A DNA stretch of 64,000 nt, from the NCBI GenBank assembly GCA_004208945.1, contig SGPE01000009.1, positions 186,001-250,000 of the forward strand, written 5' to 3'. The notes beneath the pieces are model-generated. The model was not told where the DNA came from, made no database searches, and saw nothing but the letters and a program-made list of their open reading frames with translations. Shown here in pieces: positions 27,337 through 36,637 of this stretch. Positions within the stretch are counted from its first letter, which is position 1; every line of letters begins with the position of its first letter. A program made the position numbers and the translations under genes. Source of the DNA: Pseudoalteromonas sp. CO133X (lineage in GTDB: Bacteria; Pseudomonadota; Gammaproteobacteria; Enterobacterales; Alteromonadaceae).

Positions 27337-29079
27337 ATGGATCAAACTACATCCCAAATTTATAAGCGCTTAATTAGTTATGTGAGTGATTATAAGCTTA
27401 TTGCATTTTTTGCTATTGTCGGCATGATTGGTTACTCAGCAATGGATGCATTGTTTATCAATTTGATGAAACCATTTATTGATGAAGGTTTGAATGCCCG
27501 TAACACGCAAGTTCTAACTTATGCACCATTCGTGGTTATTGCATTGGTGTTAGGTCGTGGCATGTTTAATTATATGTCATCGTATTGCTTAAGCTATGTA
27601 GGCTCACAAGTTGTTAGAAGCTTACGTCAGCAATTGTTTGAGCATATCTTACATCTGCCTGTTTCTTTTCATGATAAAAACTCAAACGGTGATCTAATTT
27701 CAAAAATCACCTTTGATACTGAGCAAGTTCAACAGGCAATTACAAAAGCATTGCTTATTGTTGTTAGGGAAGGCGCCTTCGTGGTCTTTTTACTATTCAA
27801 CATGTTTTATACCAGCTGGAAATTATCGCTAATATTCTTAGTTATTATCCCCTTGGTTGCAGTGATTGTTGCGTTCGTATCAAAACGTTTTCGCAAAATT
27901 TCAAAAAAAATTCAATCAGCCATGGGGCAAGTTACACGTAGCTCAGAGCAAATGCTATCGGGTCACAAAGTGATCCATGGTTTTGGTGGTCAAAAACAAG
28001 AAATTTCTCAATTCTCGGCAATCAATAACCATAACCGTCAGCAGCGCATAAAAATGGATGCCACTAAAGCGCTCAGTGTTTCTGTTATTCAGATCCTCGC
28101 TGCGAGCGCGATGGCAGTGATTTTATGGGTTGTGTCTATGCCTTCGATGATTGACACCATTAGCTCAGGTGATTTCGTATTACTAATTTCATCAATGATG
28201 ATGCTACTACGCCCATTAAAGCAGTTGTCTAATGTCAACAGTGACTTGCAACGTGGTATTTCTGCCGCGCAAAGTATCTTTTTAGTGCTTGATGAAGAAG
28301 TAGAAAAAGACACAGGAACGCATAAAGCCGATAAAGTGACAGGGCACATTGACGTTCAAAACGTAACCTTTCGTTATCCTACAAAAGATGAACCTGTTTT
28401 AAAAAACTTATCACTTGAAATTAAAGCAGGAGAAAGCATTGCATTAGTAGGGCGCTCTGGCTCAGGAAAGTCAACAATTTCGAACCTTTTACCCCGTTAT
28501 TATGAGCTCGAAGGAGAGAGTAAAATATTATTAGATGGGGTGCCATTGTCTGATTATAAACTAACTGATTTGCGCAAACAGTTTGCTTTAGTGTCGCAAC
28601 AGGTTGTTCTGTTCAATGACACAATTGCTAATAATATTTGCTATGGTTTAGATCGTGTTTTATCAGATGATGAATTAATGGCCGTTGCTAAACAAGCGCA
28701 TGTTTGGGAGTTCGTTAAGGATTTACCAGAAGGTTTAAATACCATGGTTGGCGAGAACGGTGTGATGCTATCAGGGGGTCAGCGTCAACGCATTGCCATC
28801 GCGCGTGCTATCTTAAAAGATGCACCTATTCTCATTCTAGATGAAGCTACATCTGCACTGGATACTGAATCCGAAAAACTAATTCAACAAGCACTTGATA
28901 CCTTGATGAAGCAGAAAACATCGATAGTGATTGCACACCGCTTATCGACTATAGAAAACAGTGATTGTATTTATGTAATTGATCATGGTCAGGTTATCGA
29001 AAAAGGCACGCATTCTGAGCTTTTAAGTAAAGACGGTACTTATTCGGCCTTATGTAAAATGCAATTTGGTGAGCAGTAG
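27337..29079 (+). CDS. msbA: Lipid A export ATP-binding/permease MsbA
   Basis: Homodimeric ABC half-transporter of 580 residues that flips lipid A-core from the inner to the outer leaflet of the inner membrane. The transmembrane domain (about 1-330, six helices) includes SFHDKNSNGDLISKITFDTE and SEQMLSGHKVIHGFGGQ; the ATPase domain (about 340-580) has Walker A GRSGSGKST, signature LSGGQRQR and Walker B ILILDEATSALD, with H-loop IVIAHRLST. A TACAAT at 27303-27308 may be a -10. The stop shares its last base with the GTG of lpxK, an arrangement matching the msbA-lpxK pairing in enterobacteria. Confidence 0.97.
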   Translation: MDQTTSQIYKRLISYVSDYKLIAFFAIVGMIGYSAMDALFINLMKPFIDEGLNARNTQVLTYAPFVVIALVLGRGMFNYMSSYCLSYVGSQVVRSLRQQLFEHILHLPVSFHDKNSNGDLISKITFDTEQVQQAITKALLIVVREGAFVVFLLFNMFYTSWKLSLIFLVIIPLVAVIVAFVSKRFRKISKKIQSAMGQVTRSSEQMLSGHKVIHGFGGQKQEISQFSAINNHNRQQRIKMDATKALSVSVIQILAASAMAVILWVVSMPSMIDTISSGDFVLLISSMMMLLRPLKQLSNVNSDLQRGISAAQSIFLVLDEEVEKDTGTHKADKVTGHIDVQNVTFRYPTKDEPVLKNLSLEIKAGESIALVGRSGSGKSTISNLLPRYYELEGESKILLDGVPLSDYKLTDLRKQFALVSQQVVLFNDTIANNICYGLDRVLSDDELMAVAKQAHVWEFVKDLPEGLNTMVGENGVMLSGGQRQRIAIARAILKDAPILILDEATSALDTESEKLIQQALDTLMKQKTSIVIAHRLSTIENSDCIYVIDHGQVIEKGTHSELLSKDGTYSALCKMQFGEQ

Positions 29080-30056
29080 TGAGTGTCATTGAAAAAAGCT
29101 GGTATAAAAAACCAAGCCTATTAACTGTTTTACTCTTGCCGCTAAGTGTTATTTTTTGGTTGATTTCAACGCTGCGAAAGTACCTTTATAAAATTAATAT
29201 AGTCAAAGCGTTTAAAGCCCATGTGCCAGTAATTGTTGTTGGTAACATTAGTGTGGGTGGTAATGGTAAAACGCCGTTTGTTATTTGGTTAGCGCAGTAT
29301 TTGCAACAACAGGGACTGAAGGTCGCAGTGATCAGTCGCGGTTATGGTGGTAAGGCAGCAAGTTATCCGCTTTTAGTCACTGATGATACAGCCACAAGTG
29401 AAGCGGGTGATGAACCGGTTCTTATTAAACGTCGTTTAGGCTGTGTTGTGATGGTTGGCCCCGATCGCCAAGCAAGTATCGAGCAGTTACAAAACCACGA
29501 CATCGATATCATTATTTCAGATGACGGTATGCAACATTATAAAATGGCGCGTGATATAGAGTGCTGTATTGTAGATAGTGAACGTCAATTTGGTAATGGA
29601 CTTTTAATGCCGGCAGGCCCACTTCGAGAAGCGAAAGCACGGTTAAAGTCAGTTGATTTAGTTGTCGAGAATGGTGGCGAAACAGCATACCGTTATGATT
29701 TGAATGCAAGTCAATTTAGATTAGTATCGTCGTCTGAACAAGTTACAGAAACGCCAACAAACGGACACGCTATTAGCGCCATTGGCAACCCAGCACGCTT
29801 TGAGTTGAGCCTTGAAAAACAAGGTATAAATTTATTATCGACACATCATTTTCGGGATCATTATAATTACCAAGCAACTGACTTTTTAGCATTTGGGAAT
29901 GAGCCCGTGTTTATGACTGAAAAAGACGCCGTAAAATGCTTTAGTTTTGCTAAGTCAAATTGGTATTATCTACCCGTAGACGCTAGGCCAACTGCCGCTG
30001 TTATTGAAAAATTAAATTCATTATTAAAACAAAAAGGGATCCTCCATGGCCTTTGA
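29079..30056 (+). CDS. lpxK: Tetraacyldisaccharide 4'-kinase LpxK
   Basis: Inner-membrane-anchored kinase of 325 residues that phosphorylates the 4' position of tetraacyldisaccharide-1-phosphate to give lipid IVA. An N-terminal helix (about 15-38) is followed by the P-loop region [16 protein letters not shown] and the catalytic [16 protein letters not shown] (the Asp-Asp-Gly-x-Gln-His motif of LpxK). The start is a GTG overlapping the msbA stop (TAGTG), so translation is probably coupled. It overlaps ycaR by 11 bp. Confidence 0.96.
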   Translation: MSVIEKSWYKKPSLLTVLLLPLSVIFWLISTLRKYLYKINIVKAFKAHVPVIVVGNISVGGNGKTPFVIWLAQYLQQQGLKVAVISRGYGGKAASYPLLVTDDTATSEAGDEPVLIKRRLGCVVMVGPDRQASIEQLQNHDIDIIISDDGMQHYKMARDIECCIVDSERQFGNGLLMPAGPLREAKARLKSVDLVVENGGETAYRYDLNASQFRLVSSSEQVTETPTNGHAISAIGNPARFELSLEKQGINLLSTHHFRDHYNYQATDFLAFGNEPVFMTEKDAVKCFSFAKSNWYYLPVDARPTAAVIEKLNSLLKQKGILHGL

Positions 30057-30243
30057 TACAAAATTACTTGAAATTATTGCTTGCCCAGTGTGTAAGGGTA
30101 AGTTGCGCCTTGATAAAGAAAATCAAGAGCTTATTAGTACAGCTGCGAAATTAGCTTATCCGATTAAAGATGATATTCCAGTACTTCTTGAAAACGAAGC
30201 GCGTGAACTAAGCCAAGAAGAGGTTGATAAGTGGAATTCGTAG
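30046..30243 (+). CDS. ycaR: Trm112-like protein YcaR
   Basis: Protein of 65 residues of the Trm112/UPF0434 family. It has the usual [20 protein letters not shown] start with a single CxxC pair and the [19 protein letters not shown] stretch. In bacteria the role is unclear; eukaryotic Trm112 activates methyltransferases. Overlaps lpxK by 11 bp and kdsB by 13 bp, the lpxK-ycaR-kdsB order of E. coli. Confidence 0.94.
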   Translation: MAFDTKLLEIIACPVCKGKLRLDKENQELISTAAKLAYPIKDDIPVLLENEARELSQEEVDKWNS

Positions 30244-30986
30244 TGGTCATCCCTGCACGTTACGCTTCTAGCCGTTTACCCGGTAAACCTTTAGCGGATA
30301 TATGTGGTAAACCGATGATCCAGCATGTTTATGAAAAAGCGGCTGCATCGGGTGCCAGTGCGGTGTATATTGCTACCGATCATCAAGCCGTGTTTGATGT
30401 TGTAAAGGGCTTTACAGATAACGTATTAATGACACGAGAAGATCATCAATCTGGTACAGAACGTCTTGCTGAAGTAGTTGAAAAGCTCAATCTTACAAGT
30501 GACACTATTGTTGTTAATGTACAAGGTGATGAGCCATTACTTGCCAGTGAAAACGTAAGTCAAGTTGCAAAATTACTGGCAGAGTCAGATGCACCCATGG
30601 CAACGTTAAGTGCAAACATTAATGACATAGATGACATTTTCAATCCTAATTGTGTCAAAGTTGTCAGTGATACAGAAAAAAATGCCCTGTATTTTTCGCG
30701 TTCACCCATTCCTTACCATCGTGAAGCAATGATGAACGATGATAATAGCAAACTAAATCTTGCTGACTATGCGCGTCATATTGGTATTTACGCTTATCGC
30801 GCAGGCTTTATTCAACAATATATTGCGCTAACTGAGTCGCGTCTAGAACAACTTGAGTCACTTGAGCAATTACGTGTTTTATACCATGGTTATAAAATTA
30901 AAATTGCAGGAGCTGTGTGTGAGCCTCAAGCCGGTGTGGATACACCTGAAGATCTCACGCGTGTCATAGCCGCTTTGAGCAACTAG
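30231..30986 (+). CDS. kdsB: CMP-KDO synthetase KdsB
   Basis: Cytoplasmic 3-deoxy-manno-octulosonate cytidylyltransferase of 251 residues, activating KDO with CTP for lipopolysaccharide inner core synthesis. The GTG start at 30231 gives the family N-terminus [20 protein letters not shown], the nucleotide-binding loop. Other landmarks: [32 protein letters not shown], and SPIPYHREA with [12 protein letters not shown]. Overlaps ycaR by 13 bp. Part of the lipid A/LPS group with msbA and lpxK. Confidence 0.97.
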   Translation: MEFVVVIPARYASSRLPGKPLADICGKPMIQHVYEKAAASGASAVYIATDHQAVFDVVKGFTDNVLMTREDHQSGTERLAEVVEKLNLTSDTIVVNVQGDEPLLASENVSQVAKLLAESDAPMATLSANINDIDDIFNPNCVKVVSDTEKNALYFSRSPIPYHREAMMNDDNSKLNLADYARHIGIYAYRAGFIQQYIALTESRLEQLESLEQLRVLYHGYKIKIAGAVCEPQAGVDTPEDLTRVIAALSN

Positions 30987-30991
30987 TAACA

Positions 30992-31666
30992 ATGACTGAA
31001 ATGAATAGGGTTCATCTTCATGCACGTGAAGATGACTTTTTTGTTTTTTACAAACCAGCAGGTGTTAGCTTTCACAGTGAAGAATGTGCTGGCTTTGTCG
31101 TGCTTGCAGAGCAACTAGTGAACGAAAAATTATTTCCTGTTCATCGCCTCGATAAAGTGACTTCGGGGTTAATTATTTTAGCTCGAAACAAACAGGCCGC
31201 AGCGGAGTTTACAACGCTTTTCACAGCGCATCTGGTTAATAAGTTTTATATAGCCGTTAGCGATACTAAGCCTAAAAAAAAGCAAGGCTGGATTAAAGGC
31301 GATATGCAAAAAAGTCGCCGAGGGTCATTTAAGTTACTAAAAAGCCAAGAAAACCCAGCGGTTACTCGCTTTTACTCTAAGAGTATTCGCCCAGGCTTGC
31401 GTGCATATTTATTAAAACCATTTTCTGGTAAGACACATCAATTAAGAGTGGCAATGAAAAGTATTGGTGCCCCTATACTCGGTGATGCCACTTATGCTGG
31501 GAGCTTGGATGAGCGAACTAACTTGCATGCCTATGCATTGCAGTTTAGCTATAAAGGGCAGCTTAAAGAATATCGGTATGCGCATACAACTGGCGCATAT
31601 CTCAATGAAGTTTTTAACGCAGACGAATTCAAAGAGTGGCAGACTCCTTGGACGTTGGATTGGTAA
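30992..31666 (+). CDS. RluA-family pseudouridine synthase
   Basis: RNA pseudouridine synthase of 224 residues in the RluA family, without an S4 domain. The catalytic motif HRLDKVTSGLIILAR carries the conserved Asp; other family parts are FVFYKPAGVSFHSEE, KTHQLRVAMKSIGAPILGD and the C-terminal LHAYALQF. It probably isomerises uridine in rRNA or tRNA, but the target base cannot be told. It resembles the short RluA-like subfamily (TIGR01621-type) of Alteromonadales and Vibrio. Gap to kdsB is 5 bp and it abuts tcdA, so it rides on the LPS operon. Confidence 0.88.
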   Translation: MTEMNRVHLHAREDDFFVFYKPAGVSFHSEECAGFVVLAEQLVNEKLFPVHRLDKVTSGLIILARNKQAAAEFTTLFTAHLVNKFYIAVSDTKPKKKQGWIKGDMQKSRRGSFKLLKSQENPAVTRFYSKSIRPGLRAYLLKPFSGKTHQLRVAMKSIGAPILGDATYAGSLDERTNLHAYALQFSYKGQLKEYRYAHTTGAYLNEVFNADEFKEWQTPWTLDW

Positions 31667-32464
31667 ATGAAAGAAACAACACAAGACATTCGCTTTGGCG
31701 GTATTAAGCGTTTATATGGTCATCAACAATTTGATTGGCTGCAACAAGCACATTTTTGTGTCATCGGTATTGGTGGCGTAGGCAGTTGGGCTGCTGAGGC
31801 GTTAGCACGTACGGGGGTTGGTCAACTGACATTGATAGACCTAGATGATATATGCGCAACCAATGTTAATCGTCAAATACACGCTTTGACTGGCACTGTT
31901 GGTGAAGCAAAAGTCGAAGCAATGAAAACACGTTGTGAGCTGATTAACCCAGATATTAAAATTAATGTTATTGATGACTTTATAACGCTAGATAATATTC
32001 GTGAGCATATTCAAGGTTTTGATTATGTGATTGATTGTATTGATGCCGTGAAAGAAAAAGCGGCGCTAATTGCCCATTGTAAACGTATAAAATTACCCCT
32101 TATCACAACCGGTGGCGCCGGTGGACAAACCGATCCAAGTCAAATCAGTTTTGGTGATGTTGCTAAGACAACGCATGATCCACTACTTGCAAAAGTCCGT
32201 TATATCTTACGAAAACAGTACAACTTTAGTAGCAATCCTAAGCGTAAGTTTAATGTCGATTGCGTTTATTCGACCGAGCAACTTGTCTATCCAACCTCAG
32301 AAGGTGACGTTTGCCAAGCAAAACAAGGTGCAGATGGTTCAATGAATATGGACTGTAACAACGGTTTTGGGTCTGCAACCATGGTTACAGGCAGCTTTGG
32401 CTTTTTTGTTGCAGCCAAAGCGATTAGAAAGTACTTAGATAAAAAACAGCGTAGTTTAAAGTAA
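31667..32464 (+). CDS. tcdA: tRNA cyclic t6A37 synthase TcdA (CsdL)
   Basis: E1-like ATP-dependent enzyme of 265 residues that dehydrates t6A at tRNA position 37 to the cyclic form. The nucleotide-binding core is GIGGVGSWAAEALARTGVGQ, followed by LIDLDDICATNVNRQ and the crossover region TTGGAGGQTDPSQI. In E. coli the CsdA-CsdE pair feeds TcdA, and here csdE and csdA lie immediately downstream in convergent orientation, supporting the same partnership. Only 6 bp separate the stops of tcdA and csdE. Confidence 0.94.
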   Translation: MKETTQDIRFGGIKRLYGHQQFDWLQQAHFCVIGIGGVGSWAAEALARTGVGQLTLIDLDDICATNVNRQIHALTGTVGEAKVEAMKTRCELINPDIKINVIDDFITLDNIREHIQGFDYVIDCIDAVKEKAALIAHCKRIKLPLITTGGAGGQTDPSQISFGDVAKTTHDPLLAKVRYILRKQYNFSSNPKRKFNVDCVYSTEQLVYPTSEGDVCQAKQGADGSMNMDCNNGFGSATMVTGSFGFFVAAKAIRKYLDKKQRSLK

Positions 32465-32470
32465 CGTTTT

Positions 32471-32884
32471 TTAGCGCTTTTGCTCGGCCATGGTTTGAAT
32501 TTTATCGACCATGGCTTTTATGCCATTACCACGAGAAGGGCTTAAATGGCTAATTAGACCAAGTCGTTCAAATTCATCATACGCATTTATTTGAGTTGCT
32601 TGCTGTGGTGTTAGACCATTGTATAAGGCTAAAATTAATGCCAGTAACCCTTTAACAATTCGAGTATCGGAATCTCCAGCCAACACTAGGCTATTCTCCG
32701 TGTGATCAAACTCAATATATAACCAAACTTTACTTTCACAGCCTTTAACTAACGCATCATCTACCTTTAGCGCTTCAGGCATAACGGGTAGCTGTTTACC
32801 TAATAGCATTATTTGGCGGTACTTTTGTTGCCATCCTGCTGCATTTTCAATGTCTTTTGTTACGGCTTGAAAAGGTGAATTCAT
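32471..32884 (-). CDS. csdE: Sulfur acceptor protein CsdE (SufE-like)
   Basis: SufE-family sulfur acceptor of 137 residues. The sulfur-carrying cysteine is Cys49 in VKGCESKVWL, and the C-terminal part RGLL-like segment reads RIVKGLLALILALYNGLTP. It accepts persulfide from the neighbouring cysteine desulfurase (13 bp upstream on the same strand) and, by analogy with E. coli, passes it towards the TcdA pathway. SufE cannot be excluded by sequence, but the tcdA context favours CsdE. Confidence 0.88.
   Translation of the reverse strand: MNSPFQAVTKDIENAAGWQQKYRQIMLLGKQLPVMPEALKVDDALVKGCESKVWLYIEFDHTENSLVLAGDSDTRIVKGLLALILALYNGLTPQQATQINAYDEFERLGLISHLSPSRGNGIKAMVDKIQTMAEQKR
32487..32519 (+). terminator. 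Hairpin inside csdE, candidate tcdA terminator
   Basis: GCCATGGT (32487-32494) and ACCATGGC (32508-32515) pair perfectly around a 13-base loop, followed on the plus strand by TTTT. It lies inside the 3' end of the convergent csdE gene, so a terminator for tcdA would be embedded in coding sequence. Confidence 0.4.
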
Positions 32885-32897
32885 GTTTTATCCAAGT

Positions 32898-34112
32898 TTA
32901 ATCTAATAATTCAATACTATTTTTAAGGGCGGTGACAAGTGCATCAACGTCCTCTTTAGTATTGTATAAAGCGAAGCTGGCTCTAACAGTACCCGAAATT
33001 GATAATTGGCTCATAATCGGTTGGGTACAGTGATGACCACTTCGTACAGCAACACCAAAACCATCTAACAAAGTCGCTAAATCGAAAGGGTGCTCATTTT
33101 TGTAATTAAAGCTGATGTTACCAATGTTATTGTGATGTTGAGAGTAAATGGTAATCCCATCAATTGCTGATAATTGTTTTATCGCATAACTGAAAACTGT
33201 ATGCTCATGTTGACGCATCTGCTGAAAATTTAACGAAGTTAAATATTCAATTGCCTCATTAAAGGCTATGACACCCGCAATATTTGGGGTTCCTGCTTCA
33301 AATTTTCCTGGTGCCTCTCGAAAAGTGCTTTGTGTTAAGCTCACTGTTTCAATCATTTCGCCACCTGTTTGGTAAGCATCAAGTGAATTTAACAATTCAA
33401 AGCGGCCGTATAAGCCACCTAAGCCTGTTGGGCCAAGCATTTTATGTGCGGAAAACACATAAAAATCACAATCAATTTCTCGTAAGTTGGGGCGTAAATG
33501 CATTGCAGCCTGTGCACCATCGATGACTGAAATAGCATTAATATCTTTACACGCTTTGATGATAGGGACTAAGTCTGTGATATTTCCCAGCGTGTTTGAT
33601 GCATGTGTGATAGCAACGACTTTGGGCTTATGTTGTTCGATAAACTCTGCGCACTGTTGAGCGTCAATGACCAAATCACTCGTAATTGGTAAAACAATTA
33701 ATTCAGCGCCAATGCGCTTCACAAGTTGTTGCCAAGGCACAATATTCGCATGATGTTCAATAGCTGAAATAGCGACTTTATCACCCGTTTTCAGTTTAGA
33801 TGTTAAGCCGTTCGAAATTAAGTTAATCGACTCAGTCGCCCCTTTCGTCCAGACTAGCTCATTACTTTCTACCTGAAAATAGTCGGCAAGGCTTTTACGG
33901 GCTTGTTCGTACTTACGAGTTGCGTTGTCACTAAGAGTATGACGACCACGGTGTACATTAGCGTTTTCGGCACTGTAAAAATGCGAGAGTGCATCAATGA
34001 CCGTTTGAGGCTTGTGTGATGTGGCTGCTGAATCTAAGTAGACTAATGGCTGCCCATTAATTTGTTGCTTAAGCAGAGGAAAGTCAGCACGTATTTTTGC
34101 AATATCAAACAT
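32898..34112 (-). CDS. csdA: Cysteine desulfurase CsdA (SufS family)
   Basis: PLP-dependent group II cysteine desulfurase of 404 residues that takes sulfur from cysteine as a persulfide and gives alanine. The PLP-binding lysine is in FSAHKMLGPTGLGGLYG, preceded by SVIDGAQAAMH; the catalytic cysteine is in VRSGHHCTQPIM. N-terminal YLDSAATSHKPQTVI is typical. It is upstream of csdE on the minus strand, forming a two-gene unit. No other Suf or Isc genes are near, which favours CsdA over SufS. Confidence 0.92.
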   Translation of the reverse strand: MFDIAKIRADFPLLKQQINGQPLVYLDSAATSHKPQTVIDALSHFYSAENANVHRGRHTLSDNATRKYEQARKSLADYFQVESNELVWTKGATESINLISNGLTSKLKTGDKVAISAIEHHANIVPWQQLVKRIGAELIVLPITSDLVIDAQQCAEFIEQHKPKVVAITHASNTLGNITDLVPIIKACKDINAISVIDGAQAAMHLRPNLREIDCDFYVFSAHKMLGPTGLGGLYGRFELLNSLDAYQTGGEMIETVSLTQSTFREAPGKFEAGTPNIAGVIAFNEAIEYLTSLNFQQMRQHEHTVFSYAIKQLSAIDGITIYSQHHNNIGNISFNYKNEHPFDLATLLDGFGVAVRSGHHCTQPIMSQLSISGTVRASFALYNTKEDVDALVTALKNSIELLD

Positions 34113-34181
34113 GGAAGCCCTTTTACAGCGAGAATGCGACGATTTTAATTATTTTGTATAAATAGACAAGTCTAGGGCAAT

Positions 34182-34208
34182 AAAAAAGGCCGCTGTGCGG
34201 CCTTTTTT
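34182..34208. terminator. Bidirectional intrinsic terminator after gltA
   Basis: AAAAAAGGCCGC (34182-34193) and GCGGCCTTTTTT (34197-34208) with a TGT loop. It ends gltA transcription before csdA on the minus strand. Confidence 0.92.
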
Positions 34209-34225
34209 AAGCATTTAAGCAAAAA

Positions 34226-35512
34226 TTAACGCTTGTCCGTTGATACGTAGTCGCGCTTTGTTTCACCAGTATAAAGCTGGCGAGGGCGGCTGATCTTGTG
34301 ACCAGGTTGAGAAAGCATCTCATCCCAGTGAGAGATCCAACCAACAGTACGTGACATTGCAAAGATTACAGTGAACATGCTTGTTGGAATACCGATTGCT
34401 TTTAAGATGATACCTGAGTAGAAATCTACGTTAGGGTAAAGTTTCTTCTCAACAAAGTATGGGTCTTCTAGCGCAATTTGCTCAAGCTTCATTGCGATAT
34501 CAAGAAGTGGATCTTGAATGTTTAGCTCAGCAAGTACTTCGTGACACGTTTGACGCATTACTGTTGCGCGTGGATCGAAGTTTTTGTAAACGCGGTGACC
34601 AAAGCCCATAAGACGGAAAGGATCTGACTTATCTTTAGCTTTAGCAACATACTCGTCGATACGGTCAACAGAGCCAATTTCTTCTAACATGTTAAGACAT
34701 GCTTCGTTAGCACCACCGTGCGCAGGGCCCCATAAAGATGCGATACCCGCAGCGATACACGCGTAAGGGTTAGCACCTGAAGAACCTGCTAAACGTACTG
34801 TTGACGTTGATGCGTTTTGCTCGTGGTCAGCGTGAAGCATGAAGATTTTATCCATTGCTTTAGCAAGCACTGGATTAACTTTGTACTCTTCAGCTGGTAC
34901 TGAGAACATCATGTGTAAGAAGTTTTCAGCAAAGCTTAAATCGTTACGTGGGTAAACAAATGGCTGACCTACATTGTATTTGTAAGCCATTGCTGCGATT
35001 GTTGGCAGCTTAGCAACTAGTTTGATAGCACTTGTTTTACGCTGTGTTGCATCAGTGATGTCTAAGTCTTCATGGTAGAACGATGAAAGCGCACCTACAA
35101 CACCACATAGCATCGCCATTGGGTGAGCATCAAAGCGGAAACCTTGGAAGAAGTTAGCAATCTTAGTATCTAGCATTGTGTTGTGCGTGATTTCTTGCGC
35201 AAATGCTTCGTACTGTTCTTTCGTTGGTAACTCACCGTTTAATAGTAAGTAGCAAAGCTCAACGTAGTTAGACTCGTCAGCAAGTTGTTCGATTGGGTAG
35301 CCGCGGTGTAATAAAACACCTTTACCGCCATCGATGTAAGTGATTGAAGATTCACAAGAACCGGTCGACATGAAACCTGGGTCGTAAGTAAAGTGACCGT
35401 GAGAACCTAGCGTACGTACGTCGATTACGTCTTGGCCAGCAGTGCCTTGGTAAATTGGAAGTTCGATTGGATCAAGACCATCAATATGGACCGTGGCTTT
35501 CTTATCCGCCAT
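34226..35512 (-). CDS. gltA: Citrate synthase
   Basis: Citrate synthase of 428 residues, joining acetyl-CoA and oxaloacetate at entry to the TCA cycle. Length and N-terminal extension match the NADH-regulated hexameric Gram-negative type. Active-site stretches: [20 protein letters not shown] (His and substrate-binding), [14 protein letters not shown] (second catalytic His) and the later Asp region [11 protein letters not shown]. It is divergent from sdhCDAB, as in E. coli, and is ended by a strong terminator. Confidence 0.98.
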   Translation of the reverse strand: MADKKATVHIDGLDPIELPIYQGTAGQDVIDVRTLGSHGHFTYDPGFMSTGSCESSITYIDGGKGVLLHRGYPIEQLADESNYVELCYLLLNGELPTKEQYEAFAQEITHNTMLDTKIANFFQGFRFDAHPMAMLCGVVGALSSFYHEDLDITDATQRKTSAIKLVAKLPTIAAMAYKYNVGQPFVYPRNDLSFAENFLHMMFSVPAEEYKVNPVLAKAMDKIFMLHADHEQNASTSTVRLAGSSGANPYACIAAGIASLWGPAHGGANEACLNMLEEIGSVDRIDEYVAKAKDKSDPFRLMGFGHRVYKNFDPRATVMRQTCHEVLAELNIQDPLLDIAMKLEQIALEDPYFVEKKLYPNVDFYSGIILKAIGIPTSMFTVIFAMSRTVGWISHWDEMLSQPGHKISRPRQLYTGETKRDYVSTDKR

Positions 35513-35581
35513 CTATTTATCTCCTATTAAGATAACAACTCTGATTGTTATGTTCTGAATCTGTTTAAGCACATTCTTTTC

Positions 35582-35612
35582 ATTTTAACGTGAAAGAGGG
35601 GGTTAAAGTCAA
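35582..35612 (-). promoter_or_regulatory. Candidate gltA promoter
   Basis: On the minus strand: -35 TTGACT, spacer 19, -10 TAAAAT, about 70 bp before the gltA ATG. The spacer is longer than ideal. Confidence 0.4.
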
Positions 35613-35845
35613 TTTTTATAAACATTATGCACAAATGGATAATAAATATTCTGTCAGGATTAAATATTATACCATTGGCTAATTCGCAAACGACTCTTAC
35701 TAAACAAGAATTGTAAAAAGACCTCTGGCTATATATACTATCCAAGGTTTTATACCGTATTGTCTGTAGGTAAACTTTATTTTTACATTTGAGTTTTGCA
35801 TAAGTGTGAACTTTTTGTGTATCAACACGGTTTACTTAGATAGTT

Positions 35846-35867
35846 CCATCGAAATTCATTTTGATGG
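35846..35867 (+). promoter_or_regulatory. Hairpin in the sdhC leader
   Basis: CCATCGAAAT (35846-35855) and ATTTTGATGG (35858-35867) pair over 10 bp with one G-T wobble, followed by GTTTTAG. It is 55 bp before the sdhC GTG and could be an attenuator or mRNA stabiliser. A second small hairpin, GCCC/GGGC, lies at 35891-35904. Confidence 0.4.
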
Positions 35868-35921
35868 GTTTTAGAAAAACAAGTAGATGAGCCCCTATGT
35901 GGGCAAGATGGGCAAGTAACT

Positions 35922-36299
35922 GTGAAAAAGCAAAGACCTGTAAATCTAGATCTAACAACTATATCTATGCCGGCAACGGCTAAAGCATCAATTTTTCACC
36001 GCGTCACCGGTGTTGCATTATTTTTTGCTTTAACGTTTGTCATTTGGGCGTGGTCTGAGTCTCTTTCTTCTGCAGAAGGTTTTGAATTCGTCAAGGGTCT
36101 GTTCAGCGGATTCATTGCCAAATTCATAGCATGGGGCACTATTTCTGTATTGGCGTATCACTTAATCGGTGGTATCCGTCATATCATTATGGATATGGGT
36201 CACTGGGAAGAACTTGAGTCAGGAAACTTCAGCGCTAAAGTTGCATTAGCTTTAGGCGTTGTAGCTGCAATTCTAGCAGGAGTGTGGATATGGTTTTAA
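35922..36299 (+). CDS. sdhC: Succinate dehydrogenase cytochrome b556 subunit
   Basis: Membrane anchor subunit of complex II, 125 residues, binding haem b with SdhD. Start is GTG at 35922. The N-terminal RPVNLDLTTISMPATAKASI and IFHRVTGVALFF are typical, with the Ser/Arg quinone-site residues in the SI-x-HR segment and the haem ligand His in YHLIGGIRHIIMDMGH. Three membrane helices. Overlaps the sdhD start by 10 bp. Confidence 0.96.
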   Translation: MKKQRPVNLDLTTISMPATAKASIFHRVTGVALFFALTFVIWAWSESLSSAEGFEFVKGLFSGFIAKFIAWGTISVLAYHLIGGIRHIIMDMGHWEELESGNFSAKVALALGVVAAILAGVWIWF

Positions 36300-36637
36300 A
36301 TCAAGCAACTCTTAAACGTGATGGTGTACAAGATTACGTATCGCTTCGTGCGACAGCCTTAATAATCAGCGCTTACGCGATTTTTATTATCGGCTATTTC
36401 TTATGCACGCCTGAAGTCACTTTCGAAGCCTGGCAAGGCCTTTTTTCAAACCTAGCAATGAAAGGGTTTACGCTAATTACCCTAGTTTGCATTATGGTTC
36501 ACACCCGTATCGGCCTTTGGCAAGTTCTTACTGACTATGTTAAATGCGCTAAATTACGTGCTGTTTTAGGCTTTGTATTAAACCTTATGGCTGTTGCTTA
36601 CGTAGCAATTGGTCTAATCGTTTTATGGGGTGTTTAA
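36290..36637 (+). CDS. sdhD: Succinate dehydrogenase hydrophobic membrane anchor subunit
   Basis: Second membrane anchor of complex II. The ATG at 36290 gives 115 residues, the usual length; AGGAG at 36278-36282 is 7 bases upstream. A GTG at 36284 is in frame but too close to that RBS. Three hydrophobic helices are visible, and the segment CIMVHTRIGLWQVLTDYVK holds the conserved His and the Asp-Tyr of the quinone site. Overlaps sdhC by 10 bp and is followed directly by sdhA. Confidence 0.95.
   Translation: MVLNQATLKRDGVQDYVSLRATALIISAYAIFIIGYFLCTPEVTFEAWQGLFSNLAMKGFTLITLVCIMVHTRIGLWQVLTDYVKCAKLRAVLGFVLNLMAVAYVAIGLIVLWGV

Larger units (their letters stand above)
35513..35921. other. 409 bp divergent control region gltA / sdhC
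   Basis: No gene is seen. For gltA (minus), TTGACT (complement of 35607-35612) and TAAAAT (complement of 35582-35587) with a 19 bp spacer form a candidate promoter. Towards sdhC there is no clear promoter; TTGTCT and other weak matches occur. Two hairpins occupy the sdhC leader (35846-35867 and 35891-35904). I could not identify a convincing ArcA or CRP site by eye. Confidence 0.55.

Noticed and set aside
35800..35830. CRP site in the sdhC upstream region
   Set aside because: TGTGA occurs at 35806-35811 but no TCACA follows at the needed 6-base spacing.
35846..35921. Known riboswitch or suc-type RNA motif before sdhC
   Set aside because: Two hairpins exist, but I cannot match them to a described motif, so they are reported only as hairpins.
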